8,946 nucleotides of DNA from Lentisphaerota bacterium (GCA_025360875.1 JANYBI010000627.1:1-8946), one strand, 5' to 3'. Positions 1 through 6,439 are shown, counted from the first letter of the stretch. The notes: generated by a model from the letters alone, not told the origin. Program-made: numbers and translations.

Positions 1-9
1 GAACTCCAA

Positions 10-435
10 ATGCAGCTCGTGTGCTTATTCACCTTGCTCGCCGTCTCCGTCTGTGTATCGGCAATTATCTTCCATACCCTCTTCCTGTCAGCCAAGGCGG
101 TTGCGAAATTCGCAGATGGCAAGATGCCTGCTTGGATGAGGACGATCATATGCCGGGACGACGCAGGAGGAGGCGATGTGAAACTCTCCTCCTTGCCGGC
201 AGACGAGAAGAAATTCTACTTGTACTCCAGAGCCGCGTTAAGGCTCTTCCTATTCTTCTATGTATTCATGAACACATGCGCGCTGTTCGGCATGATCCTC
301 GCGATACTGGCGAAAAGGCCTGCTCTTATTTTCCCCTTTGTCGGACTTTCAGCCCTGCTGATGCTCTTCTACTTCCCAAACCTGAGGAAGCTCATCGAGA
401 ACGCCAAGACGATCAAGGAATATCAGGTGGATTGA
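10..435 (+). CDS. Small integral membrane protein of unknown function (possibly 5'-truncated)
   Basis: A 141-residue protein that is mostly hydrophobic. Three membrane segments can be seen: roughly residues 3-29 (running into a short charged stretch), 74-100 (rich in Phe/Leu) and 104-122. A polar loop at about 38-70 carries CRDDAGGGD and a charged stretch. The tail after residue 123 is charged and helical and probably cytoplasmic. The frame is open to base 1, and the nine bases before the ATG at 10 hold no Shine-Dalgarno. The first membrane segment also begins at residue 2, so the true start may lie outside the window. I recognise no family and assign no function. The gene converges on the minus-strand pair that ends at 475, with only about 39 bp between the stops and no obvious terminator there. 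Confidence 0.65.
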   Translation: MQLVCLFTLLAVSVCVSAIIFHTLFLSAKAVAKFADGKMPAWMRTIICRDDAGGGDVKLSSLPADEKKFYLYSRAALRLFLFFYVFMNTCALFGMILAILAKRPALIFPFVGLSALLMLFYFPNLRKLIENAKTIKEYQVD

Positions 436-474
436 TTGAGCTGGAGGACAGAAACGCCAAATCTCAAACAGGCA

Positions 475-693
475 TCAGCGCAACACGAATCTTGCCGGAA
501 CAATTTCCTTCTTCCATTTCACAAGATTGTCATTCCTGTATATTTCAGGGAAGAGGCTGATATTTACGCTTATAAATGCAAGATATTCGTCCATGGTAAG
601 TTTCCTCAATAGGGGAAGCCCGTCATTTCCGATGACAGGGAATACGGGGTCTATCTTTCCAACAGACCTAGATTGCTTTTGTAATTTCGCCAT
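475..693 (-). CDS. 72-aa partner protein overlapping the nucleotidyltransferase gene
   Basis: A small, basic, soluble protein starting MAKLQKQSRS and ending ARFVLR, with a central MDEYLAFI...LFPEIY helix. The ATG at 691-693 is chosen over the in-frame ATG at 727-729 because a GAGG Shine-Dalgarno lies about 7 bases upstream of it, inside the end of the upstream gene. The ORF overlaps the nucleotidyltransferase stop by 26 bases in another frame, so translation is probably coupled. Short proteins that follow nucleotidyltransferase-fold genes are common in toxin-antitoxin-like pairs and in uncharacterised two-gene cassettes. I do not recognise this one by name, and the partner role is inferred from position only. 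No membrane segment, signal peptide or metal motif is visible. Confidence 0.6.
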   Translation of the reverse strand: MAKLQKQSRSVGKIDPVFPVIGNDGLPLLRKLTMDEYLAFISVNISLFPEIYRNDNLVKWKKEIVPARFVLR

Positions 694-1207
694 ATATTTC
701 CTCAGCCCCATACTTGTCGCATATCGCACGGATTCTGCTATCTGTCAGTTCGACAGGATTGGTGTTGATCAAGTTGACAATGTCAGGAAAATCCTTAGCG
801 TATCTGTTCTTATAGTTGTTTCTCAAGGAATGAACCTTCATAGCAACTATGTTTTCAAGCGAAGGAATCTTAAAGTCGGCGCCGCCCAGCTGGATTTTTT
901 TTGCATTCTTCAAAAGTCTTTCAAATGTCCTGGCCTCGACAAAGATAAAGTCGAAGACAGGGATCATTCCTTCATCCGTTTTGAATCTAGAAACCAGCTC
1001 ATTCTTGAAGACCATGGCGAACTTGTTTTTTTCCATTAGTTCCCGGATCTCAGCAAAGGAAGACTCGTCAATCATGAAATCAATGTCTATGGTCTGTCTT
1101 GAAACACCATAGAAATTCAATGCCCACCCGCCGACCAGAATGCAGTTGACATTCCGCTTTTCCAGTTCGGTGGACAATGACTTGAAAATTGAGTTTAAAT
1201 CTTTCAT
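668..1207 (-). CDS. Nucleotidyltransferase-fold protein (AbiEii/DUF6036-like)
   Basis: A 179-residue protein with the hallmarks of a minimal DNA polymerase-beta-like nucleotidyltransferase. It has VGGWAL (Gly26-Gly27) followed by YGVSRQT, DIDF (Asp41 and Asp43, the metal-binding pair), and a third acidic residue in VFDFIFV (Asp86). The pattern VGG.AL..YG..R.T.DIDF is typical of the stand-alone AbiEii-type and related families, which transfer NMP to a protein or RNA target. Several are the toxin half of type IV or type VII-like systems, others are uncharacterised. The substrate cannot be read from sequence. The C-terminal part (LGGADFKIPSLENIVAMKVHSL...KDFPDIVNLI) matches the helical region that usually follows the fold. 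The ATG at 1207 has only AT-rich sequence upstream and no Shine-Dalgarno. The 72-aa gene overlaps its 3' end. Confidence 0.8.
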   Translation of the reverse strand: MKDLNSIFKSLSTELEKRNVNCILVGGWALNFYGVSRQTIDIDFMIDESSFAEIRELMEKNKFAMVFKNELVSRFKTDEGMIPVFDFIFVEARTFERLLKNAKKIQLGGADFKIPSLENIVAMKVHSLRNNYKNRYAKDFPDIVNLINTNPVELTDSRIRAICDKYGAEEIYGEITKAI

Positions 1208-1249
1208 TTAATTAAGATATAACTGGAAGAGGATTTGTGCAAGAGAAAC

Positions 1250-1274
1250 AGCCCTTACGGGCTTAACTACTAAC
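1250..1274 (-). repeat. REP-like palindrome with GTAG foot (unit c)
   Basis: Read on the minus strand, GTTAGTAG is followed by TTA and a hairpin with a 5-bp stem AGCCC/GGGCT and a 4-base loop (stems at 1250-1254 and 1259-1263). It has the same plan as the two units at 3064-3088 and 3111-3135: GTT(A/T)GTAGT(T/C)AA, palindrome, TGT. It lies in the 138-bp gap between the STN lipoprotein (ends 1346) and the nucleotidyltransferase (starts 1207). Besides this unit the gap holds only a weak GGCG/CGCC hairpin at 1297-1307. A T-run is too short for a confident terminator. Confidence 0.55.
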
Positions 1275-1345
1275 GAATCTCAAACGTCAAATTGCCGGCG
1301 AGACGCCAGCGCTCCCTAAACAGAGACAACATTGCTGTAGCCGCG

Positions 1346-2785
1346 TCACTCTGCTGACGCGTTCTTCGGCTCGTATTTCCGCAGCTTAGGCAGGACAGGA
1401 TTCTTGATGGCTTCAATGTCCTTGATCAAGAAGCATGGCTGCGGGAAAGGATATCCGTTGAACTTCGCCTCCTTGATCTGCATTTCGCCCTTCACCTCGA
1501 CAAAATCGCCCGGCTTCAGTCCTGCGATCTTCGCAGCAACAGGATTGCTTTTGTCGAAGATGAATTTCGTGCGATATCCGCAGAGCTCCGTAAAGATTTC
1601 TTCAATTTCCCTGAAAACAGGAACAGTCTGTCTTACAACCAGCAATCTTTTCTCATTGTCATAGATCACTCTTGTTCCCGTAACAAAAGAAATTCCGCGA
1701 CATCTCAAGTATTTTTCAATCTCACCATCAAGTTCCTCAATATTTACCGATTCAACTACAGGATAGCATTTTTCAACTATCGGATCTAGTGGCACATCCT
1801 GACTTGCTATTATGACCTTGTCTTTATGAATACGGTATTTTAAATTGGCACCACGGCAGATATAACGCACGGCATCTCCCAGAGGGATATCATCTACAAG
1901 CATTGTGATTGAAGGAATATCATCTTCGTTGTTAATAATCGTCTGGATTTCTATCCCCTTCTTCTCGGGATCAAGCTCCTTGCTGCGCTGGAGAATGTGT
2001 TTTATACATTCGGTAACTTTGACATCCTCATATTCAATGTGATCAATTATGATATCGCTTAGTTTCTTTTGGATTTCCAAAGTGCTCTCCTCAGCCTGTC
2101 CGGGGAAACTCTTCTCTTCTGTATTCCTAGGAATATGCCCCATATCAAGGATGTGTTTCACATTGAGAATCCAATCAAGACGTTTGATCTGCTCTTTTTC
2201 GCACTTGACCATTAACATACCTCGAGAATATGCACAAACAGCATTAATTTCCTTACCGCCTGCAACTACATCACTCTTAGATGGAAAAAATTCAGCCCCC
2301 ATTTCAATTAATTTCTTTTCGACAGCAAGTACTTCGCCATTAAATAAAATTTCCGCAGTCTTCGGATTCAAGGAATAAATAGCGATTTTTTCTGGACCGC
2401 AGATGCAGTTGAAAGATACCAGAGCAAATTTTCTATCGTAATCGAAAGGTTGGTTAGCAATTTCACAAACCTTATCAAGCAAATCAAGAGCTGTGATATT
2501 TTTCGCACTAAATGTGATTCTGATTTTCTGCAATACTTCTATTTCAGCAGGAGTAGCTCTCATTAATATTGCAGCCCCTCTCCCTTCTGGATCATTTCTC
2601 CTTGCTTCTGCACCACTTATCCACCAAACAGCTTCAGGATATGGCATATCCTTGAAGCTGACCTCAGGAATCACAATTCTCTTAAGATCGAAGAAAGCCT
2701 GGGGCATAAACCTGTAAACCGGCTCATAGGCGCTCAACTCAAAATGAGCTTTACGGATAGAATCTTTTGGGAATATTCCTTCCAC
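1346..2785 (-). CDS. STN/secretin-N-like repeat protein, body of a frameshifted lipoprotein
   Basis: A 479-residue frame made of duplicated modules. Residues about 36-125 (IVIPEVSFKDM..., DPEGRG, then ITFSAKNITALDLLDKV) and about 247-327 (IDHIEYEDVKV..., LDPEKKG, then DDIPLGDAVRYIC) both look like the STN / secretin N0-type units common in Planctomycetes, Verrucomicrobia and Lentisphaerae proteins. Each is followed by a secretin-N1-like stretch (about 140-208 and 340-402, the latter with RLLVVRQTVPVFREIEEI). No secretin beta-barrel follows. Instead the C-terminus (about 418-460, GDFVEVKGEM...CFLIKDIEAI) resembles a small OB-like domain. The only start available in this frame is GTG at 2785, which has no Shine-Dalgarno. 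Homology-like sequence continues upstream of it (EFEIADDEIEPY) to a TAA at 2822-2824. That frame aligns with the lipoprotein start at 2988, so I read the two ORFs as one gene broken by a -1 frameshift. Export and periplasmic location are inferred from the upstream fragment. Confidence 0.75.
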   Translation of the reverse strand: MEGIFPKDSIRKAHFELSAYEPVYRFMPQAFFDLKRIVIPEVSFKDMPYPEAVWWISGAEARRNDPEGRGAAILMRATPAEIEVLQKIRITFSAKNITALDLLDKVCEIANQPFDYDRKFALVSFNCICGPEKIAIYSLNPKTAEILFNGEVLAVEKKLIEMGAEFFPSKSDVVAGGKEINAVCAYSRGMLMVKCEKEQIKRLDWILNVKHILDMGHIPRNTEEKSFPGQAEESTLEIQKKLSDIIIDHIEYEDVKVTECIKHILQRSKELDPEKKGIEIQTIINNEDDIPSITMLVDDIPLGDAVRYICRGANLKYRIHKDKVIIASQDVPLDPIVEKCYPVVESVNIEELDGEIEKYLRCRGISFVTGTRVIYDNEKRLLVVRQTVPVFREIEEIFTELCGYRTKFIFDKSNPVAAKIAGLKPGDFVEVKGEMQIKEAKFNGYPFPQPCFLIKDIEAIKNPVLPKLRKYEPKNASAE

Positions 2786-2988
2786 GTACGGCTCAATTTC
2801 ATCATCAGCAATTTCAAATTCTTACCCGAAAATAAGGACTCATCTTCCCAGGTAAATTCTCTCGTGTGCCACGGATATATTTTCATGAAGGGAATCTGGT
2901 AGAATTCTATATCAGAAGCCTGCCTTAAGCTCTGGCAGCCTGCGCAGGACAGGAGGATCGCGGAAAGGATTAGCAGCTTCTTGATCAT
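2734..2988 (-). CDS. Lipoprotein signal peptide and N-terminus, upstream fragment of the STN protein
   Basis: The ORF starting MIKKLLILSAILLSCAGC has a textbook lipoprotein signal peptide: a Lys pair, an 8-10-residue hydrophobic core, and Cys18 after S-C-A-G (a second candidate Cys is at residue 15). The mature part runs through SLRQASDIEFYQIPFMKIY to ESLFSGKN. After about residue 56 (near base 2820) the reading changes to a low-information Lys/Leu/Met string ending at 2734. This tail overlaps the downstream STN frame, and the -1 frame there reads EFEIADDEIEPYVEGIFPKD, which joins naturally. The ATG at 2988 is preferred to the GTG at 3036 because it begins the signal peptide directly. No strong Shine-Dalgarno precedes either. 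Alone, this fragment is very unlikely to be a functional protein. Confidence 0.6.
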   Translation of the reverse strand: MIKKLLILSAILLSCAGCQSLRQASDIEFYQIPFMKIYPWHTREFTWEDESLFSGKNLKLLMMKLSRTWKEYSQKILSVKLILS

Positions 2989-3063
2989 GTTACTACAATA
3001 ACATTTGGAATTGATTTCTTCAATGTCGCCGAGCACATTGAGCTTTAGACGTGGAGATGCTTT

Positions 3064-3135
3064 GTTTGTAGTTAACGCATTCTTGCGTGTGCTTATGATT
3101 CCAAAATCACAGCCAATAATGGCTTGACTACAAAC
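3064..3135. repeat. Inverted pair of GTAG-foot palindromes (units a and b)
   Basis: Outer arms GTTTGTAGT (3064-3072) and ACTACAAAC (3127-3135) are exact reverse complements. Inside them lie three further perfect 5-bp hairpins: ACGCA/TGCGT (3075-3079, 3084-3088), TGATT/AATCA (3096-3100, 3105-3109) and AGCCA/TGGCT (3111-3115, 3120-3124), each with a 4-base loop. The best reading is two copies of one element in opposite orientation, each GTTTGTAGT(T/C)AA, palindrome, TGTG, with the GTAG feet facing outward. This resembles bacterial interspersed mosaic elements built from REP units. It lies 76-148 bases upstream of the lipoprotein ATG, in a 231-bp gap between that gene and the radical SAM gene. 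It could also fold in the lipoprotein mRNA leader. Confidence 0.6.
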
Positions 3136-3179
3136 TTGAAATCATAAAAGCAACTTAACTCAACACATGTTATTTATAA

Positions 3180-3215
3180 CTCTGTGCCTTTGCAACTTTG
3201 TGCCTTGGTGTCTCC
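3180..3215 (-). repeat. Degenerate octamer tandem repeat after the radical SAM stop
   Basis: Read on the minus strand, starting 4 bases after the TAA at 3220-3222, four adjacent octamers follow: GGAGACAC, CAAGGCAC, AAAGTTGC, AAAGGCAC, then a half unit AGAG. The string belongs to the 'ACCACGGAGACAC..AGGCACAGAG' type of short-period repeat that I recall seeing in intergenic regions of many unrelated environmental bacteria. Its function is unknown to me. Because it sits directly at the gene's 3' end it would be in the transcript. Confidence 0.5.
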
Positions 3216-3219
3216 GTGG

Positions 3220-4341
3220 TTAATCAAACTCCACGTATTTCCTGGTCTTGGCGAGAGTCTTGCCCTTGATATTCAACGTGGTGAAATCCCTTATCCTGGA
3301 TTCACGCCTCGTCTTCAGTATCCTGTCGACACGTTCAAGTCCGAGACCGGGAACGCGGAGAAGGGATTCGCGGTCGGCGGTGTTTATTTTAACGGGATAA
3401 TTTTCCGGATGTGATTCCGCCCAGAGTTCCTTGGGATCCTTGTCGAGACTGAGATTTCCAGAGGAGTCATATACGATATCAGACTTCTCGAACCCATATT
3501 TCCGCAGGAGGAAATCGACCTGGTAGAGGCGATGTTCCCGTACAAAAACCTCCTCGCTGTTGAAAAGATGCTTTTGCTCGCCGGGGATGTCAGACTTGCC
3601 TAGGCCCTGCTGATATGCAGAGAAGTATACCCGGTCGAAATCGAGTCTTTTGTATAGGCCGTTCATATAGTCCACGATCTCGCTGTCATTCTCATCAGAC
3701 GCACCCACGATGAACTGCGTTGTGCACTTCACGCGGGAAAAACGCTGCCCTTTGGACGTCAGCTTGCTCATCAGCTTTATCGGGCGGATGATGTCGTTGA
3801 GATAATTTTTCCTGTCAGACAAAAGCTTGAAATGCTTTTCGCCGGGTGTCTCTATGTTCAGGGAAACTGCGCTGGCCAACGACACCGCATCCTCGACGGC
3901 GGCATCGGAAGCTCCGGGAATTATCTTGAGATGGATATAGCCGCGGAACCCGTATTTCCTGCGGATCAGCCGGACAGTGTCGTTCAGTTTCTGCATTGTG
4001 AATTCAGGATTGTCAATTACTCCCGAACTGAGGAAAAGTCCGAACACTTCCTTGCGCCTGAGATATTCCATGAAGACCTTGGCGACCTCGTCTGGATGGA
4101 GCGTGCATCGCCTGACATTCGTGTCGCTTCTCAGCGGACAGTATTTGCAGTCGTTGGAACAGGTGTTGGAAAGGAGGGTCTTCAGAAGAACGGAATATCC
4201 GCCGTCCGGCAACGAGACAGGGTAGAGCCATTTGCCGGCATTGCCGCGATGGCGGCGGTCATCATCGCGGGTTCCACAGGCGCAGGCCAGGTCGTACTGC
4301 GAGTCCGACGACAGGATTCTTAATTTTTCGATTGAGTCCAT
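3220..4341 (-). CDS. Radical SAM protein, putative DNA modification/repair family (UDG-linked type)
   Basis: A 373-residue protein. It carries the radical SAM cluster motif in the CX3CX2C spacing used by this family (CSNDCKYC, Cys61, Cys65, Cys68), so it should bind a 4Fe-4S cluster and S-adenosylmethionine. The N-terminus (MDSIEKLRILSSDSQYDLAC) and the signatures LFLSSGVI...EFTMQKL and GYIHLKIIPGA match the family annotated as 'putative DNA modification/repair radical SAM protein' (TIGR03916, rSAM_link_UDG). The C-terminus holds a helix-hairpin-helix (LLRVPGLGLERVDRIL, about residues 327-342), consistent with nucleic-acid binding. The reaction is unknown. The family is usually next to a UDG-like/DUF4130 gene, which is not in this window. 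The start fits the family's N-terminus even though no Shine-Dalgarno precedes it. Divergent from the gene at 4560. Confidence 0.88.
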   Translation of the reverse strand: MDSIEKLRILSSDSQYDLACACGTRDDDRRHRGNAGKWLYPVSLPDGGYSVLLKTLLSNTCSNDCKYCPLRSDTNVRRCTLHPDEVAKVFMEYLRRKEVFGLFLSSGVIDNPEFTMQKLNDTVRLIRRKYGFRGYIHLKIIPGASDAAVEDAVSLASAVSLNIETPGEKHFKLLSDRKNYLNDIIRPIKLMSKLTSKGQRFSRVKCTTQFIVGASDENDSEIVDYMNGLYKRLDFDRVYFSAYQQGLGKSDIPGEQKHLFNSEEVFVREHRLYQVDFLLRKYGFEKSDIVYDSSGNLSLDKDPKELWAESHPENYPVKINTADRESLLRVPGLGLERVDRILKTRRESRIRDFTTLNIKGKTLAKTRKYVEFD

Positions 4342-4350
4342 GGGTTTAAA

Positions 4351-4374
4351 GTAAGGCGGGCTTTCCAGCCCGTC
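4351..4374 (+). repeat. REP-like palindrome with GTAA foot (unit e)
   Basis: GTAAGG is followed by a 6-bp perfect stem CGGGCT/AGCCCG (4357-4362 and 4367-4372) around a TTCC loop. It begins 10 bases upstream of the radical SAM start codon. It forms a loose inverted pair with the unit at 4415-4438, feet outward, as at 3064-3135. Confidence 0.5.
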
Positions 4375-4414
4375 ATTTCATATTAAAACTTTTTCTTTCA
4401 TGCTTTTCCAAGCT

Positions 4415-4438
4415 GAACAGGCTGAAAGCCTGTCCTAC
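4415..4438 (-). repeat. REP-like palindrome with GTAG foot (unit d)
   Basis: Read on the minus strand, GTAGG is followed by a perfect 7-bp stem ACAGGCT/AGCCTGT (4417-4423 and 4427-4433) with a 3-base loop, GAA on the plus strand. The 218-bp divergent gap 4342-4559 holds this unit, unit e and the candidate promoter at 4500-4528. Confidence 0.55.
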
Positions 4439-4499
4439 TTTCCGGAATCATACCATTTCCTCGAAAATAAACAAACCTAAATGAAAGCAACTTTTCCTT

Positions 4500-4528
4500 T
4501 TGAATTCATATTCAATGAAATGTATCTT
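4500..4528 (+). promoter_or_regulatory. Candidate sigma-70-type promoter for the exported-protein/proB unit
   Basis: TTGAAT (4500-4505), a 17-base spacer, then TATCTT (4523-4528). Each hexamer matches the consensus at 4 of 6 positions. A short inverted repeat TGAAT/ATTCA overlaps the -35 region (4501-4514). The -10 lies about 32 bases before the start codon at 4560. AT-rich context makes chance matches easy. Confidence 0.3.
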
Positions 4529-4559
4529 TATCAGCTTAATAAAAACAAAGGAGGGGGAG

Positions 4560-5324
4560 ATGAAATACTTATTGATGGCGGCGGTTTTAGTGGCGGCATG
4601 TACTCTCGGTGCACAAGACTTCGTGGTGAAACCTATCATGGTGCAGGACTGCGCGCCGATCGGGGAGAGCCTCAAATTCGACGAAAAGCCGATGGGCTAC
4701 GAGCCCGGCTTCAAGATATTTTTCCTGATCACCGGCAAGGACATGACGGGATTCAAGAAGGACGGACTTAGCATCGAATATATCAAGGGCAAGGATGGCA
4801 AGGACATTTCCAAGTCGAGGACCGGCAAGGAAAACTACAAGATGGGTTCGTTCCCGAAGGTTTCAGATGATGGCAAGAAAGCGACGTTCAGCATCGAGTC
4901 CGACGAAGATGTCTTCGGTTCCGCCGAATCCATGCAGATCAGAGGGAAGATAACGATGGTTTCCAGCACAAAGTCCGAGACGCTCACTTCGAAGGAGCTT
5001 GATGCGACAAAAAACGAATCCCAGAAAACAGGAAATTTCACGGTGACCGCGAATCCCAAGGCGGATGCAGACGGCATGATGGTTGATATGGGAGGCAATG
5101 ACAAGTCGCTAAAAGTCAGTGTGCAGGGTCCGATGGAGTCGATCTCCAACATATCGTTCGTGGTAGACGGCAAAGAGTCAAAATCCAATGGCTGGTTCGG
5201 CATGGACAACTCCAGGACATATACACTTGAAGCTACAAAGGGGAACAAGGTGACAGTGAAAATAAGCTACTGGGCAGACATGAAGGACACACCTGTACCG
5301 TTCGACATCAAACTGGGAAAATAA
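4560..5324 (+). CDS. Exported protein of unknown function, translationally coupled to proB
   Basis: A 254-residue protein from ATG 4560. That start is chosen because AAAGGAGG (4547-4554) lies 5 bases upstream and because it opens with a signal peptide (MKYLLMAAVLVAACTLGAQD). In-frame ATGs further upstream (4500, 4515) lack a ribosome site. Cleavage could be by signal peptidase I after LGA (residue 19). VAAC at residues 11-14 also fits a lipobox, so a lipoprotein is possible. The mature protein is hydrophilic and rich in Lys, Asp and Ser, with alternating short hydrophobic runs that suggest a two-domain beta-sandwich. One part covers roughly residues 22-135 (PMGYEPGFKIFFLITGKDM...), the second 155-254 (ISNISFVVDGKESKSNGW...VTVKISYWADM). 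I recognise no family. Its TAA overlaps the proB ATG by one base (TAATG), so the two are probably co-translated, although nothing links their functions. Confidence 0.78.
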   Translation: MKYLLMAAVLVAACTLGAQDFVVKPIMVQDCAPIGESLKFDEKPMGYEPGFKIFFLITGKDMTGFKKDGLSIEYIKGKDGKDISKSRTGKENYKMGSFPKVSDDGKKATFSIESDEDVFGSAESMQIRGKITMVSSTKSETLTSKELDATKNESQKTGNFTVTANPKADADGMMVDMGGNDKSLKVSVQGPMESISNISFVVDGKESKSNGWFGMDNSRTYTLEATKGNKVTVKISYWADMKDTPVPFDIKLGK

Positions 5325-6439
5325 TGAACATATCATCAAGACAGAAAGCTGTTAAGAAAGCCTCGAACATCGTGGTGAAGGTCGGGACACGGCTCCTCAC
5401 CGACAGTTCGAGGATTGGAATACTCGTATCGCAGATAGCGAAGCTGCGCGAGAAGAAATACAATGTCCTGCTTGTATCTTCAGGGGCGGTCGGGTTAGGC
5501 ATGAAGACGCTTGGAAAAACTGTCAGGCCCAAGAAGCTTTCGGAGGTTCAGGCCCTTGCGGCCGTCGGGCAGAGCAAGCTGATGTCGCTGTACGAGGCGG
5601 AATGCAGGAAGTTCGGATTCCATGCCGCGCAGCTGCTGCTTACGGCCGCTGACATACAGGACCGTGAACGTCATCTGAACGTGCTCAACTGCATCTATTC
5701 GCTATGGAACGAAAACATCCTTCCTATAATAAACGAGAACGACTCGGTGTCAGTCGACGAACTGAAATTCGGCGACAACGACATGCTGGCCGCGCTCATC
5801 GCCACGATGACGAGGTCGGAGCTGACAATCCTGCTCACCATGGTCGACGGGCTTTATTCGCTGAAGGACGGAAAGCTGGACAAGAGGATTTCCGTTGTCT
5901 CAAATCTTTCAGATGAAATAAAGAGAATGGCGACAGGGACTGACGACAGCGCGATGTCGGTCGGCGGAATGGCATCAAAACTCCGTGCGGCCGAAACTGT
6001 GACCCGCGCCGGCGAACATCTATGGATAGCCGACGGCAAGGACCCCGAAGTGCTGGTGAAAATAATCAATTCCGAGGATGTCGGAACGCTGTTCATGCCT
6101 GTTTCCGAGAAGCAGATGGACTCGAAGAAGCGCTGGCTGACATTCTTCTCGAAACCGTCAGGCAGGATAATCGTTGATGACGGCGCGGCGAAAGCGCTTT
6201 CCCAGAAGGGGAAAAGCCTGCTTCCTTCGGGGATTACCGGCACTGAAGGCGGATTCAAACGCGGCGATACCGTCGGAATCTGCGACGAGTCGGGAACAAT
6301 AATAGCCAAGGGCCTGTCAAACTACGGCGACAAGGAAGTCGGGAAACTTCTTGGCAGGAAGAGCTCCGAAATCAGGGTCATCCTCGGATACGACGGGGAT
6401 GAGGAGATTGTGCACAGGAACAATCTAGTGTTATGCTGA
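5324..6439 (+). CDS. proB: Glutamate 5-kinase
   Basis: ProB phosphorylates L-glutamate with ATP to give gamma-glutamyl phosphate, the committed step of proline synthesis in the cytoplasm. At 371 residues the length matches the two-domain form. The N-terminal amino-acid-kinase domain shows VKVGTRLL (18-25), SSGAVGLGM (52-60), NENDSVS (137-143), FGDNDMLAA (149-157), MVDGLY and VGGMASKL (213-220). The C-terminal PUA domain spans about 279-365 (SGRIIVDDGAAKAL...GFKRGDTVGI). In characterised members the kinase domain carries proline feedback inhibition. The start overlaps the upstream stop as TAATG, with a weak GGGA 5 bases upstream. proA, the normal adjacent partner, follows only after the RAYT/repeat block. 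A 12-bp perfect palindrome begins on the stop codon's last base. Confidence 0.96.
   Translation: MNISSRQKAVKKASNIVVKVGTRLLTDSSRIGILVSQIAKLREKKYNVLLVSSGAVGLGMKTLGKTVRPKKLSEVQALAAVGQSKLMSLYEAECRKFGFHAAQLLLTAADIQDRERHLNVLNCIYSLWNENILPIINENDSVSVDELKFGDNDMLAALIATMTRSELTILLTMVDGLYSLKDGKLDKRISVVSNLSDEIKRMATGTDDSAMSVGGMASKLRAAETVTRAGEHLWIADGKDPEVLVKIINSEDVGTLFMPVSEKQMDSKKRWLTFFSKPSGRIIVDDGAAKALSQKGKSLLPSGITGTEGGFKRGDTVGICDESGTIIAKGLSNYGDKEVGKLLGRKSSEIRVILGYDGDEEIVHRNNLVLC

Noticed and set aside
21..560. 179-codon plus-strand open frame overlapping the first gene and the 72-aa gene
   Set aside because: Arg/Glu/His-rich translation with no domain. The membrane-protein frame at 10-435 and the minus-strand gene explain the same bases better.
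527..1039. Plus-strand open frame opposite the nucleotidyltransferase
   Set aside because: The opposite strand encodes the conserved GG and DxD motifs of the nucleotidyltransferase.
2815..2830. Programmed -1 ribosomal frameshift site
   Set aside because: No X XXY YYZ heptamer in the zero frame and no clear downstream pseudoknot. A simple indel is the better explanation.
3064..3135. tRNA gene suggested by the cloverleaf-like stems
   Set aside because: All loops are 4 bases, the outer stem is 9 bp, and no T-loop (TTCGA-type) or 7-base anticodon loop can be found.
3064..3135. Integron attC site
   Set aside because: The R' GTTRRRY and R'' RYYYAAC boxes are not present in the required positions, and there is no integrase or cassette structure.
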